A stretch of DNA of 64,000 nucleotides from Balneola sp. (GCA_002694685.1 NZMW01000010.1:62001-126000); one strand, 5' to 3'. Counted from the first letter of the stretch, positions 40,676 to 51,313 are shown. Numbers and translations: made by a program. Notes: generated by a model from the sequence alone, not told the origin.

Positions 40676-42796
40676 TCACTTAATCAACATCATTTTGCGG
40701 GTTTCTACAAAGCTTCCTGCTTGTATTCGGTAGATATACATCCCGCTTGATAATGCGGAGGCATCGAATGTGACGGTCTGGACTCCTGATGCCGTTTTCC
40801 CATTCACCAAAGAAGCCACTTCTTGCCCAAGCATATTATACACCTTAAGGCTCACATCGCTTGCTTTCGGTAAATTGAAACTAATGTTTGTTGTCGGGTT
40901 GAATGGGTTGGGATAGTTTTGTGAAAGACTGAATTGATTGGGGTTGAAATCACCTTCTTCATTGCTCACCGAAGTACCATCATTTTCCGAATCAACATTC
41001 GCAAAGTAAACTACCACCTCAGAGCTTCCGTTTTTATTGGTAGCTGTGTATGTCATCGGGCCTGGATTTTCCTCGTCAACGATCCACCAGAACTTTCTTG
41101 TTTCTGGATCAAAAGTTGCCGAAGCCGGTTTGTTCATTACTGAAACCTCCGGGATACTTAAATCCAGATTCACTGCACTTATAAAAAATGAAAGAGTGTC
41201 TCCAACCGAGAAAGGAATAGGGCCGTCATTAAATACTCCTGGATAATTACCCCCCACGTTAACACTTCGAGTTCCGCCATTGGTTATTACATCAAAGTAT
41301 GTGCTCTGGTTCATATAACCATCATCAAAAAATGCCCTTGGGTAAGCTCTGTAATATTGTATTACCATTTCTTGGATGTTGATATCCCATCTCAGAGTAA
41401 CATAAACCTGGGTTCCATCTTCCAGTGAGCGATAATCGTTACCACCTCCATTTGTCGTATCTCCTGAAGCGTTCAGGTTATAACTCCGATCTCCGATGCT
41501 TGTACCGTCTTCATTGAACAGCCTCTTAAAGACCCCTGTCTTATACATTTCTCCGGTTAAGAAATCGATGCTAAAGGTTTCTCGCAACACCATTTGATAC
41601 GTTTCACCAAAGAGCATGTACTGTGAAGTTGAATATGAGCTTAATACCAATTCGCCATTGTCTAATCGAAATATTCTTATCTCTGTTTGATTTCCGGCTT
41701 CATCATAATCAAATTCCGTTTTACTGATGGGGTCATCAATGACAGGGCCTCCTTCATTGTTTAGGCTATCAGGATAGACGCTGTAAAGGATTAATGAGTC
41801 AACCAACGTTTCATCATTCGGGTTCTGAAAGGTCTTATACAATCCGGTAGCTACCCATTGAGAATCTGTCCAGGTATATTGACGCCCCTCAATCACATTA
41901 TTGTTATACATATAGTAAACACTATCACGCCCTATGAGCTGATCTTTATTATTATCCCATTGTTTGGAAACCTGATAAATAGTCCTTCTTCCATCTCCAA
42001 ACTTAGTGTAGCTATAGCTCCAGCTAAAAGTAGATCCATCAAAGCCATATGAGCGATAAGAACTCAACTCATAATTTTCGTTAGAAATATTTCTTTGTTC
42101 CGATTCCGGATAATATTCCATGTTCTCAGGGTTGTACCTTTCCTCAATGCGTAATGTGTCCCACCCCTGCTCATTTTGATAACTCAATAGGTGAGCATAT
42201 TTAACCCACCCTTCTTCAGTATCATAGTTTTCTGAATATGTCTCGTAGTCAGCTCCCCGTGATGGTTCACCTACAAAAGCCGTTCTTAAACCATAGTATG
42301 GTGTTCTGCTCCCATAATTAAAGTAGAGTGTTTCGGTTGTGTCATTACCCGAATCATAAGCCTTACTATACATGAACCTTTCTGGAAATAACGCCATACT
42401 ATCCTGGTTCCAATTGTAGGCCTCATCGCTAATTAAGTAAGAGCCCGATTCTATCAAGCCCTCAGTCCAGCGCCAGCCAAGAGAAGACGGACGATACATA
42501 GAATCATTAGGGGCTTTGTACTCTTCAAATCTCCAGGAGGTATCTGGATTATTCAGAAAGACACCTTTCTTTCGCAACTGATTAAACTCCTTCATGAAGT
42601 TTCTTTTTTCCTGAACTCCAGCATTCAGTAGTAACAGATCTGCTTTTTTTGTTTGTGGAGAAACCTGATAAATAAATGCTTTATGTGACAAATCCAGATA
42701 CTGATTATTTATCTGCTTCTGAATATCCACCTGTTGTGCCGAAGCTGCTATGCTGAAACCTAAAAAACCTATTAGTAGTAGCTGTATTTTTTTCAT
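40676..42796 (-). CDS. Large exported protein with T9SS type A sorting domain
   Basis: A 706-residue protein: signal peptide (~1-20, ends 'AASAQ'), about 500 residues of repetitive Tyr/Ser/Asp-rich beta sequence, a short cadherin-like region ('[27 protein letters not shown]', ~570-600) and a C-terminal T9SS signal from ~625 ('[14 protein letters not shown]', '[10 protein letters not shown]', 'SSGMYIYRI', 'ETRKMMLIK'). It is exported through type IX secretion and may be anchored or released at the surface. Last gene of a same-strand block with a response regulator, histidine kinase and metalloprotease. Confidence 0.85.
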   Translation of the reverse strand: MKKIQLLLIGFLGFSIAASAQQVDIQKQINNQYLDLSHKAFIYQVSPQTKKADLLLLNAGVQEKRNFMKEFNQLRKKGVFLNNPDTSWRFEEYKAPNDSMYRPSSLGWRWTEGLIESGSYLISDEAYNWNQDSMALFPERFMYSKAYDSGNDTTETLYFNYGSRTPYYGLRTAFVGEPSRGADYETYSENYDTEEGWVKYAHLLSYQNEQGWDTLRIEERYNPENMEYYPESEQRNISNENYELSSYRSYGFDGSTFSWSYSYTKFGDGRRTIYQVSKQWDNNKDQLIGRDSVYYMYNNNVIEGRQYTWTDSQWVATGLYKTFQNPNDETLVDSLILYSVYPDSLNNEGGPVIDDPISKTEFDYDEAGNQTEIRIFRLDNGELVLSSYSTSQYMLFGETYQMVLRETFSIDFLTGEMYKTGVFKRLFNEDGTSIGDRSYNLNASGDTTNGGGNDYRSLEDGTQVYVTLRWDINIQEMVIQYYRAYPRAFFDDGYMNQSTYFDVITNGGTRSVNVGGNYPGVFNDGPIPFSVGDTLSFFISAVNLDLSIPEVSVMNKPASATFDPETRKFWWIVDEENPGPMTYTATNKNGSSEVVVYFANVDSENDGTSVSNEEGDFNPNQFSLSQNYPNPFNPTTNISFNLPKASDVSLKVYNMLGQEVASLVNGKTASGVQTVTFDASALSSGMYIYRIQAGSFVETRKMMLIK

Positions 42797-42906
42797 TGTA
42801 TATCTGATTCTTTTAATAATGAAGCCTGCATGAGCTACAGGAATACATCAAATTTCAAATATTCATCAACTAACTGTTATCGCCCGAACGGAGTATTTTT
42901 CTACCT

Positions 42907-43578
42907 CTACTTCACAACGTTTCGCCTTAACGCTAACCGCACAGCAGCAGCCCGTGAATTCACCTGCATCTTTTTGTAGATGTTTTTGATGTGCGTTTTC
43001 ACCGTCCACGGACTCAGGATAACATCTTCTGCTATCTCTTTATTGGATTTTCCCTCAATAACATGCTCGAGAATTCGAATTTCTGCCGGCGTTAAATCGA
43101 AAGGCACTACTTCCGGTTCTTTCTTTTTTTGTGTAGGATCTTTTCTTAGCCCCGAAACTAAACTCATAAGTTTTCTGGCAATAGATGGTGATATTGGAGA
43201 CCCGCCTTTTTTAACATCCTTAATCGACTGAACTACCTCTTCAATCGGTTCATCTTTTAATAAGTATCCCGTGGCACCAACCTGAATGGATTCAAATATT
43301 CGCTCATCGTCCTCAAAAACCGTAAACATGATGATGTCAATGTCTTGATGCTTTTCTTTGATCTGAAAGGTTGCCTCGATCCCCGAAAGCCCAGGCAATT
43401 CAATATCCATAAGCAGGACGTCAGGAAGCTCTTCTGCCTTATCAAGATATTTTATACAGAGCTCAGCATCTTCTACCGCAAAAACCAGATCAATCTCATC
43501 GTAAAAGGAAAGCAGCTCGGAAAGGCGCTTCCTAAAAATGCTGTGATCTTCAATAATGGCAACTTTTATCTTTTCCAT
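42907..43578 (-). CDS. NarL/LuxR-type response regulator
   Basis: A 223-residue transcription factor. The receiver domain (1-~125) has the acidic pair Glu10/Asp11, phospho-acceptor Asp58 ('VLLMDIELPG') and 'GATGYLLKDE'. A linker with 'DPTQKKKEPEVV' precedes a C-terminal HTH_LuxR domain ('LTPAEIRILEHVIEGKSNKEIAEDVILSPWTVKTHIKNIYKKM'). It sits 82 bases after the gene for the sensor kinase whose HisKA_3 domain pairs with such regulators, so the two are very likely cognate. Confidence 0.93.
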   Translation of the reverse strand: MEKIKVAIIEDHSIFRKRLSELLSFYDEIDLVFAVEDAELCIKYLDKAEELPDVLLMDIELPGLSGIEATFQIKEKHQDIDIIMFTVFEDDERIFESIQVGATGYLLKDEPIEEVVQSIKDVKKGGSPISPSIARKLMSLVSGLRKDPTQKKKEPEVVPFDLTPAEIRILEHVIEGKSNKEIAEDVILSPWTVKTHIKNIYKKMQVNSRAAAVRLALRRNVVK

Positions 43579-43660
43579 TCCCGAATATTTATGCTAATCG
43601 TGTTCGTTGACTTTCAAAATGCTTCTTTTTTTGATTAAGCATATCCCCTGAATTTGGTAT

Positions 43661-46600
43661 TTATAAATTGAAAGAGAGCTTTATTTCTGTTCCATTTTTT
43701 TTATCCATGTCTAAGGTTCCTCCCAGCTCTTCTGCTCTTTTTCGCATATTCCCCAAACCATAGCCCCCATTTAATGCCTGTCCGTTTTCCTTAAAGGTCC
43801 CATCATCTTTTATGCATACCTTCAGCGACCCATTATTTCTACTGAAATGTATATCAAGATTTTCTGCACCTGCATACTTCAGTGTGTTTTGAGCCGCTTC
43901 CTGGATGATCCTGAAAACATTCAATGCCTGGGTTGAGCTCAGTGTTACTTTGTCCTCTACTTCCTGGTGGTAATGAACCTGCAACTCATCACACAACGCA
44001 CTTTGAGACTTGAAGTATTTCTTTAGGTGATCAACAAAACCTTCCAGGTCTAAACTGTTCTGATTAAGCGCCCAAATGGTTTCTCGTAACTGCTTGATGG
44101 TAACATTGGCGTCTCCTCGCAGCGAGTTCATTAGCTCTGCTGAGCGGGCCGTGTTCTTCTTTTCATTATATTTTTCAATCAGTGTTAATCCAGATATTAT
44201 ATTCGCTAACTGAGCTCCTACATGATCATGAAGATCCCGGGAAATTCGCTCCCTTTCGTTTCTAAGTCTATTTTCAACTTCCATTTTACGAATTTGCTCG
44301 CGGAGCCTTCTCTGTGAAATATGCCTGATTCCTACAACCAACAAAACAAGCCCTGTCAACCCTGAAAGAGAGCGAAACCACCAGGTCTGCCACCAAGGAG
44401 GCGTAATATTTACTGCGAGCTGTATTCCCTCTTCATTCCATACACCATAGCTATTCGCAGCTTTTACCCTGAAATTATATTCCCCTGGCTCAAGATTTGG
44501 ATAGTCCGCGAAGGTTCGGTTTCCTGCTTCCACCCATTGCTCGTCCACACCCACCATTTTATAGGCGTACTTATTCTGCTGCGGTTTCTCGTAATCCAAA
44601 GCAGCAAACTCAAAAGAAAGAAAGTTTTTGTTGTATGGAAGAATAAGCTCCTTTTCAAATACGCTGCTCGTATCGGTATTATAAGGTTCATTAAATAGCC
44701 GAATACCAGTAAGCTGAACAACCGGTTCTTTCTTATTCGTGGTAAGCTCTTCTGTATCAAGAATATTAAAGCCGCCAATCCCCCCAAAAACAACTCTCTC
44801 ATCTGACAGTCTTAAGTAGGCGCCGGTATTAAATTCTTTATTCTGAATGCCATCCTCTTCAGTAAAAGCAGTAAAACTTAGTGTTGGTGTATGCAGCCTG
44901 GCTAATCCATTGTTTGTGCTAATCCAGATGAAGTCTGGATCAACATCAGGGAGAATGCCATAGGTGCTGTTATTTGAAAGCCCTTGTTCCGTACCAAACC
45001 TTCTAAACTCATTTTTTATGGGATTCCACCGTGTTATTCCGCCCCCATAGGTTGCAAACCAAAAAGTGCTGTCGTTTTGATGATAAATACTGCGCCCATC
45101 GTTAAATGAAACCGAATTGGAGTTTGATGGATCATGTCGAAAAACAGAAATTCTTCCAAACTGACCTTCTTGTACTTCAATTTTTGTAAAGCCATTTTCC
45201 ATAGTTGCCAGCCATATACCTCCATCTCTATCTTCATAGATTCGGCGAATTTTCTCTCCGCCTATTACATTTTCCCCGCCTGTATTGCTATTAAAATGAG
45301 TAACATTAACCGGTTCATTTTCGAGCAAGCCTACCGGATTTTTCACTAGCTGAAGGCCATCCCCCTCATATCCAACCCACATCCACCCTCTGCTATCTAT
45401 AAATACCTGATGAATTAGATATGAGTTTATGAAGCTATTCTCCGGGTTGAAGTTACGAGCCGATCCTTCAGGCTTTCCTTCTCCATTGATCGGAATATAG
45501 AATAACCCATTCGTTACCGTTACTACCCATAACCCGTTTTCACTTCTTTCCAGTGACCAGATTTGGTTTTCAATCAGCTCTTTTGGGAGCCCTTGGAAAC
45601 GTTCTGTATTTACTGCTTCTTCATTCCAAAATCGGATTCCTTCAGCGCCGGCAAACCAAATACCTTTTCCCTGTTCCTCTTCCAGCGCCAGAATAAATGG
45701 AGCTCCCATTTCAGGATTCGTATCTTCGTTAACTAGCTTTATTGCGGTTTGTTCTTCAAGCCTTACAAAGCCCTGTCCCCAGCTATAGCTCCATATCCCA
45801 CCTTGTGGATCATGATATAATGCTGTTGGTGAAAAATCTTTACTCCCAGTCTTCAATTCCTGATAACTTCGCTCACCCGTATTTTTGTTAATAAATTGAA
45901 GCCCTTTTTCCTCAGATGTGCCAATCAGGTATTCCTCTTTTTCCACATATAGCTGTTGATTATGTTCAGAGGCCATACCACTTTCTAATGATTGAATAAT
46001 GCTTTCTGAAAGCAGCTCTTTTGGAACTTTCTGGTTGCCAGAGTTTTGGCTATACACCCAAATTTGGTTTAGCTCATCAACGATTACTCTTGACAGGTTT
46101 TGAACATTCTCACCTTTAAACTGATCAACCCTTTCTGCTGTTAAAACCCTTTTTTGCGGATTTGATTTGTATGCCTCAACCTCTTCTGATGGAATATGAT
46201 ACAGACCGGTAAAAGACGCTCCTAAAAAACTTCCATCTTTAAATTCTACAACTGCATTTGGGCTGTAGAGTTCTATGCCGGTCTTTTTATCCTTTATTTC
46301 AACCCCTCGGAAGCTCCCTTTATCCGGGTCAAATAATCCAAATGCCTGAGCTCCTATTGACGCCCAGAAAGCTCCCTCACGATCCTTCATAAAAAGGTAG
46401 ATGGGCGCGCTTGGAAATCCGTTTCTTATTTTTTCACTGTATTGGTAACGGGCAAACTTCTCGGTTCTAGGGTTGAATTTATTAATGCCTCCATCCCTTG
46501 TTCCAACCCAAATAGTCCCATCATCATCAACTAAAATCCCGTGAATGAAATTATCAGAAATGCTTGTACTGTCAGACGAATTATGCCTATAGGTCTTCAC

Positions 46601-46804
46601 TGACTTTCCGTCAAATCGGTTTAACCCATCAATGGTGCCAACCCACAGAAATCCACTTTTATCCAGAGCCAGATTTGTTACCGTATTATGAGATAAGCCA
46701 ATGTTTTGAGCATTATACTGTGTAACGCTAAAATGATAGGGCTGACTATTAGCAAGCCCTGCCCACAAAACCCCAAAAACAATGAATCCTATTACCCTAA
46801 CCAA
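43661..46804 (-). CDS. Propeller-sensor histidine kinase (Reg_prop/Y_Y_Y, HisKA_3)
   Basis: A 1047-residue membrane sensor. A signal peptide ends near 'ANSQ'; two seven-bladed Reg_prop propellers follow (~25-720; repeated 'SGFLWVGTIDGLNRFD', 'GTIWVGTRDGGINKF', 'GGIWLATMENGF'), then a Y_Y_Y beta-sandwich ('YKMVGVDEQWVEAGNRTFADYPNLEPGEYNFRV', ~745-800), one membrane helix (~812-832), a HisKA_3 helix pair with His859 ('RDLHDHVG') and a HATPase domain ('IIQEAAQNTLKYA', 'GGYGLGNMRKRAEELGG'). The periplasmic propellers sense an extracellular ligand, often a carbohydrate in this class; here the ligand is unknown. Confidence 0.93.
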   Translation of the reverse strand: MVRVIGFIVFGVLWAGLANSQPYHFSVTQYNAQNIGLSHNTVTNLALDKSGFLWVGTIDGLNRFDGKSVKTYRHNSSDSTSISDNFIHGILVDDDGTIWVGTRDGGINKFNPRTEKFARYQYSEKIRNGFPSAPIYLFMKDREGAFWASIGAQAFGLFDPDKGSFRGVEIKDKKTGIELYSPNAVVEFKDGSFLGASFTGLYHIPSEEVEAYKSNPQKRVLTAERVDQFKGENVQNLSRVIVDELNQIWVYSQNSGNQKVPKELLSESIIQSLESGMASEHNQQLYVEKEEYLIGTSEEKGLQFINKNTGERSYQELKTGSKDFSPTALYHDPQGGIWSYSWGQGFVRLEEQTAIKLVNEDTNPEMGAPFILALEEEQGKGIWFAGAEGIRFWNEEAVNTERFQGLPKELIENQIWSLERSENGLWVVTVTNGLFYIPINGEGKPEGSARNFNPENSFINSYLIHQVFIDSRGWMWVGYEGDGLQLVKNPVGLLENEPVNVTHFNSNTGGENVIGGEKIRRIYEDRDGGIWLATMENGFTKIEVQEGQFGRISVFRHDPSNSNSVSFNDGRSIYHQNDSTFWFATYGGGITRWNPIKNEFRRFGTEQGLSNNSTYGILPDVDPDFIWISTNNGLARLHTPTLSFTAFTEEDGIQNKEFNTGAYLRLSDERVVFGGIGGFNILDTEELTTNKKEPVVQLTGIRLFNEPYNTDTSSVFEKELILPYNKNFLSFEFAALDYEKPQQNKYAYKMVGVDEQWVEAGNRTFADYPNLEPGEYNFRVKAANSYGVWNEEGIQLAVNITPPWWQTWWFRSLSGLTGLVLLVVGIRHISQRRLREQIRKMEVENRLRNERERISRDLHDHVGAQLANIISGLTLIEKYNEKKNTARSAELMNSLRGDANVTIKQLRETIWALNQNSLDLEGFVDHLKKYFKSQSALCDELQVHYHQEVEDKVTLSSTQALNVFRIIQEAAQNTLKYAGAENLDIHFSRNNGSLKVCIKDDGTFKENGQALNGGYGLGNMRKRAEELGGTLDMDKKNGTEIKLSFNL

Positions 46805-46887
46805 AAAACCTCTGCTAGTTACCCTTTGAGGTAATATCTATAATTTTTAGGGCTTTTAAATGATCATAATAAAAATTTAACGTACCC

Positions 46888-47415
46888 TTATTGACCCTCT
46901 CTGTCAGGTACTAAAGGCTCACTGCCCTGCAGCACATCCATTTCTTCTTTCAGCATTTCCTGAACATAGTGTGCTCCCGCAACAGAATCATACCCTACTC
47001 TGTAGCGAACTTTTTGCTTGTATAAATCCATGATGCCCGTCAGTTGTCCGTCCCGAAGGAGTAATGACGCTAAACCCGTTCCCTGATCTTCAATGTTTGC
47101 AGAAATAGAAGTGATTCCCGGAATCGTTTGCTGTACACGGCGAACCTGAAGATTAAATTCTTCGCCTCCTTCTTCTTTACGAATAACAAATGAGCCTCCT
47201 TTTTTGATTGAGTTTACCACATTCATATCTACTTCAATCAATTCTTTATCAGTGGAAAGGCTGTCTGAGTTCTTGATGGGCTGATTTTCCATCTGCTCAT
47301 TTTCTGCTAATGCCTGAGGCTGTTCCGCGCTTTTCTTTTCTTCACCGCAGCTAATCATAGTGACCATTCCGGTAACCAATACTGCCAGCAAAAACACTCT
47401 TTTTGAATTTCTCAT
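46888..47415 (-). CDS. Lipoprotein resembling a stand-alone M12-type peptidase prodomain
   Basis: A 175-residue lipoprotein (lipobox 'MISC', Cys23) with an acidic linker followed by a compact domain ('SFVIRKEEGGEEFNLQVRRVQQTIPGITSISANI', 'LLLRDGQLTGIMDLYKQKVRYRVGYDSVAGAHYVQEM'). Its layout and short motifs ('GITS', 'GxLxGxxxxxxxxYxVgxd') resemble the propeptide region of the adjacent metalloprotease ('AGITSYMATEL', 'YGDGTLIGLYH'). The gene begins 2 bases after the protease stop. A role as inhibitor or folding partner is inference; it is not a known family to me. Confidence 0.7.
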   Translation of the reverse strand: MRNSKRVFLLAVLVTGMVTMISCGEEKKSAEQPQALAENEQMENQPIKNSDSLSTDKELIEVDMNVVNSIKKGGSFVIRKEEGGEEFNLQVRRVQQTIPGITSISANIEDQGTGLASLLLRDGQLTGIMDLYKQKVRYRVGYDSVAGAHYVQEMLKEEMDVLQGSEPLVPDREGQ

Positions 47416-47417
47416 AG

Positions 47418-50117
47418 TTATTTAATTAGCGCCATTTTCTTGGTTAACGTTGTTGTTCCGGCTTGAAGGCGATATACATAGATTCCGCTAGCCAGGTTTG
47501 CTGCGTCAAAGTTAACCTCATAATCTCCGGCTCCCTTATTCTCATTCATCAGAGTCGCAACTTTTTGCCCCTGCATATTAAAGATCTCAATCTGCACTTC
47601 TCCTGCCTGCTTCAGAGTATAGTTTATGGTGGTAGTCGGGTTGAATGGGTTTGGATAGTTTTGCCCAAGAGTGACGGCCTCAGGTGTTGTTGCCATTTCA
47701 TTCGAAACAACATCATTAACAGATAGCGTTACAGGAACCTCGATAACTCTGTTTTCGGGATCGTTTGTTCTAACAACAAGGGTCGTTTCGTAGGTTCCGG
47801 CGGTCAAGCCTGTTGAATTGAAATTGAGCGTTGCTTCATTAGTCTCTTCCTCAAACGCAACACCGCTCATATTTTCTACTGATAGCCATCTGTAGGGTGT
47901 GTTTAGCTGCTTCAGCTCAAAATTATCTACATCAATCCGGGTTCCTGATGTTGCCTCATTACGCTGAAGCACACGCATCTCGCTTGGAGTTTTGCCATTC
48001 AAGAATCCCGCTTCATAAATTGGAGTTCCATTCAGGTAATACTCTATAACTTCATCTTCAACATTATATACAATTTTGAGTGTGTTGTAGGTATTTGGCG
48101 GGACCACAGCGTTTGTCCCAAAGAACTGTAGTTGATCGTTTTCACCTAAATCTGCAGCAAAAATGGTTCCCTCGCTAATAATTACTCCACTTGAAAACTC
48201 TCCGTTTTCTCCATCAAAGAAGTAAAAGTCATAGACTTCAGAATTAACCTCTACCCCGGAAATGGAAAAGTCTACACTTAGTTCATAGTTGCCAAAAGGC
48301 TGGTACCCAAAAAATGGTGCTGAAATAAATTGTGTGTTACTAGTCCCGTCATGAGTTATTCGAAGGTTTCGGTTTCCATCACTACCACTGCCTGAAACGA
48401 TCTCAAATGGTGATCCGCTTAAAACAGTCCAGTTGTCATAGCCGGAAAACTCTCCTGTTGGGAAGTTTTCAAAAGAGGTGCTGTATAAAACTTCTTCTGT
48501 CTTTAAGCCCTTTCTAGCTTTTTCACTGTGGAATGAGTGGTTTGCAGGAATACCAATGGTGTTTTCCATAAGCTCCGGCTGCATTGTCTTTAATCCAGCT
48601 TTTGCCCTTGTTTTATTAACAGTAGCGCCGGGAAAATCAAAGTCTATATCCCACACAAGACCGCTCTCCCCTCCATTTGAAATACTGAACGGTACGCTGA
48701 TTTCGTCTTCCCTGTTAATCGTTACTTCTATTTCATCAGTAGAAACAGAAACTACCGGGGAATCAACAATGGAAGGCCTATATCCTGCTATCGTTCTTTT
48801 GACCTGCTTTAGTGTTAAGGTGGCGTCTTCAGGAGTGTTTCTGTTGCTAGTTCCTACACTAGCCCCATCAAACATCAAAACCGGACTTGAAAATATGGGT
48901 GCCTCCAATTGCCCTGCATCACTATATGCCATAACCGTAACAAAGTTCTCTGCCGCATTTTGAAACCCAACTGAATAATGGAATAAGGCTCCACTTTCAG
49001 ATGCCGCTGCACTTTGCTGGGTTCTTGAGTGTGAATTACCCATGTTGTGCCCGATCTCATGCACAAGCGTATAATTAGTTGCCACCTGCTGAACTCTATT
49101 CACGGAAAAACTTCTTAAAGGAGCTCCGGACACACTATTTAACACCCAGGCAATTCCTCCTGTATTTGGTTCGCTCATTATAAGAGCCATGAGATCTACC
49201 CCATACTCTTCCCTCAGGTCATGAACCTCTTCCATATAGCCGATGTAGTCTGTGTCATCTTCTCCAAAAGAAGGGTTATCGCGATCTTGGGTAAATCTTC
49301 TTAAATGATCTCCTGCCGAAATATCCTCATCATTATCTCCGCGGTATGCGGTTTTGTGGATGTGAGCTACTCTTAGCTCGATTCCTGTTTCACTATTATC
49401 CAGAGCTGTTTGAGAGAGATTAATGGATTGAGCAAGGATAAAATCTATGTTCCCAAAGGCTGAACTTTCTGCCCAAACCTCAGCAGAATCGGTATAAACA
49501 AGCATTATATCGATAGAAATACTGTCGTCCACGGATGCATAAACCGGAGCTACCATCGCGCCACTTTCGGCATCTGAAATAGATTTTTTTCTGTTGTCTG
49601 AAAACCTGCTTTTAAGGTTGGGTATAGCCTCAAGGTTTTCATTTTCATGAACAGCACAAGATTCTGTGGTTCCCAGTATCGATTTATTCCGGGTCAGAAA
49701 TGCTTTGCCTATTTCTTGGTCTTCAGCAATCATCACGGCGCTCGAGTGGGATTCATGGTATAAACCAATCAAAGTGCCATCACCATAAGAGAAAGTGAAC
49801 TTATTGTCTGGCTTGCCTAACTCCGTTGCCATATAAGAAGTGATTCCCGCCCGATAATTCTTTTGGCGATCTATTCTGAAAAGAGCCGTCTTGTTTTGTC
49901 CGGTTTCCATTTCAAAGATGGCGCCTTTTTTAAAATCAGCGCTCTCTAAGGCAGAGCTATTTAGGGTAAAGAACGTTTTGTCACTTTGATTTGCTTCCGC
50001 TTTGTTCAGGGAAACTTCATCTAAAGAGTTAATTTTTAATGGTGTGCTTTCCTGCGCTTTAACAACCGTTGAAAAGGTCAGGAACGCAATGATAGCTACT
50101 GCTAATAGTTTTTTCAT
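47418..50117 (-). CDS. Secreted reprolysin-like metalloprotease with T9SS sorting domain
   Basis: An 899-residue metzincin: signal peptide (1-~21, 'VVKAQ'), a propeptide-like region (~30-180), catalytic domain with zinc motif 'HEIGHNMGNSH' (His353, His357, His363; Glu354) and met-turn 'VMAYSD', a beta-rich region with Ig-like and LamG-like segments (~470-800) and a T9SS tail ('[14 protein letters not shown]', 'GIYVYRLQAGTTTLTKKMALIK'). It cleaves peptide bonds outside the cell after export by type IX secretion. It begins the same-strand block that continues with the prodomain-like lipoprotein, kinase and regulator. Confidence 0.9.
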   Translation of the reverse strand: MKKLLAVAIIAFLTFSTVVKAQESTPLKINSLDEVSLNKAEANQSDKTFFTLNSSALESADFKKGAIFEMETGQNKTALFRIDRQKNYRAGITSYMATELGKPDNKFTFSYGDGTLIGLYHESHSSAVMIAEDQEIGKAFLTRNKSILGTTESCAVHENENLEAIPNLKSRFSDNRKKSISDAESGAMVAPVYASVDDSISIDIMLVYTDSAEVWAESSAFGNIDFILAQSINLSQTALDNSETGIELRVAHIHKTAYRGDNDEDISAGDHLRRFTQDRDNPSFGEDDTDYIGYMEEVHDLREEYGVDLMALIMSEPNTGGIAWVLNSVSGAPLRSFSVNRVQQVATNYTLVHEIGHNMGNSHSRTQQSAAASESGALFHYSVGFQNAAENFVTVMAYSDAGQLEAPIFSSPVLMFDGASVGTSNRNTPEDATLTLKQVKRTIAGYRPSIVDSPVVSVSTDEIEVTINREDEISVPFSISNGGESGLVWDIDFDFPGATVNKTRAKAGLKTMQPELMENTIGIPANHSFHSEKARKGLKTEEVLYSTSFENFPTGEFSGYDNWTVLSGSPFEIVSGSGSDGNRNLRITHDGTSNTQFISAPFFGYQPFGNYELSVDFSISGVEVNSEVYDFYFFDGENGEFSSGVIISEGTIFAADLGENDQLQFFGTNAVVPPNTYNTLKIVYNVEDEVIEYYLNGTPIYEAGFLNGKTPSEMRVLQRNEATSGTRIDVDNFELKQLNTPYRWLSVENMSGVAFEEETNEATLNFNSTGLTAGTYETTLVVRTNDPENRVIEVPVTLSVNDVVSNEMATTPEAVTLGQNYPNPFNPTTTINYTLKQAGEVQIEIFNMQGQKVATLMNENKGAGDYEVNFDAANLASGIYVYRLQAGTTTLTKKMALIK

Positions 50118-50179
50118 CTCTTCTCTGCTAATAGATTTATTTTGTACAATATTGTAAATAATAAGGACTAATTCTTCCT

Positions 50180-51313
50180 CTAGGCAAAACGGTCTGCCAG
50201 CCGATTAATTAGATAACCACTTTCAGTGAGCGCCTGAGTTGCAAATTTTCCAAAGAAGTCTGTAACTCCTTCAAACTCTTTAATAAACCCTTCGCGGTCA
50301 TTTTGTTCCACCATTTTTACCAGCTTTTTGTGGTGCTCAAAGAACTTTAACAACAGATCCCGGCGCTCTTTATTGGCAAATACAATATCAGCATAAAGTT
50401 CTGCATCCTGAGCGAAGATTCGGCCGGTCATCATTAATTCAGCGCGGTAAATTGGGGAGGAGTAATCCAGCATATCCGTGGGTTTCAAGTCAAACTCTTC
50501 CATAAAAGAACCATGCAAAAGAGCCACAAAGTGACGTAAGCCCTGAACCAGGTGCATCACATGGTCATGTTTTTGGGGATCTGCTTCAATTACACGCATG
50601 CCCCATAATTCACATTGCTCCATAAACCATTTTGCGTTTTCTCCATCCCGGGCATTACAAAATACCATCAGCTGTTTGGAAAGGTTTTGAACATCCGGAC
50701 CATGCATAGGGTGAAGCCCAACTACCGGGCCGTTATGCGCCGCTAACATTGCATCAATTGGGTTAGATTTGTTGCTGGTGAAATCCGCAAGAATGGTCTC
50801 TTTCTTAAGGCGCCCGCTCAGTCTTTCGATCACGCTTTCTGTAACATTGATAGGAACCGTTACAATTACCATATCCAACTTGGGAGATATTTCCTCAAGC
50901 TCGTGCCAGTTTTTCTTGTCGATGGAGTAGGTTTCATGTCCGGATTGATCTGCTATCCGTTTGTACAGCTTGCCCATCCCTCCTTCACCTCCAACAAATA
51001 GAATATGTTTAGGAGATTCAGTAGCTATAGGAAAAGTCTCTTGTGATTGAGTTGCTCTGGAAGCAGTCATAATCATTCTTAAAAAATCTTCCGCCCAGTC
51101 AGGATCAATACCTTTAGTTTTCGCAAGATCTTTAAATGCTTTTGACTTCTCTTCTTCGCGCGCCGGCACAAAAACCGGTAGCTGATTCTCAACTTTTCGC
51201 TTAATTACATCCCGAACAATATCCCCCCGCTCTGAAAGCAAGTCCAGAATTTGCTCGTCAATTTCATCTATACGCTTACGGGGCGACTCTAAATCTTTAT
51301 GCCGATGAGACAT
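50180..51313 (-). CDS. tyrA: Fused chorismate mutase-prephenate dehydrogenase
   Basis: Cytosolic enzyme for tyrosine synthesis, 377 residues. The N-terminal AroQ-type chorismate mutase (~8-90) shows 'RIDEIDEQILDLLSERGDIV' and 'PVFVPAREEEK'; the C-terminal prephenate dehydrogenase (~105-360) has the NAD site 'ILFVGGEGGMGKLYKRIADQ', then 'VPINVTESVIERL', 'FTSNKSNPIDAMLAAH' and 'GLHPMHGPDV'. The fusion is the T-protein type. No ACT domain is visible, so feedback must use another part. Divergent from uvrB across a palindromic gap. Confidence 0.93.
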   Translation of the reverse strand: MSHRHKDLESPRKRIDEIDEQILDLLSERGDIVRDVIKRKVENQLPVFVPAREEEKSKAFKDLAKTKGIDPDWAEDFLRMIMTASRATQSQETFPIATESPKHILFVGGEGGMGKLYKRIADQSGHETYSIDKKNWHELEEISPKLDMVIVTVPINVTESVIERLSGRLKKETILADFTSNKSNPIDAMLAAHNGPVVGLHPMHGPDVQNLSKQLMVFCNARDGENAKWFMEQCELWGMRVIEADPQKHDHVMHLVQGLRHFVALLHGSFMEEFDLKPTDMLDYSSPIYRAELMMTGRIFAQDAELYADIVFANKERRDLLLKFFEHHKKLVKMVEQNDREGFIKEFEGVTDFFGKFATQALTESGYLINRLADRFA

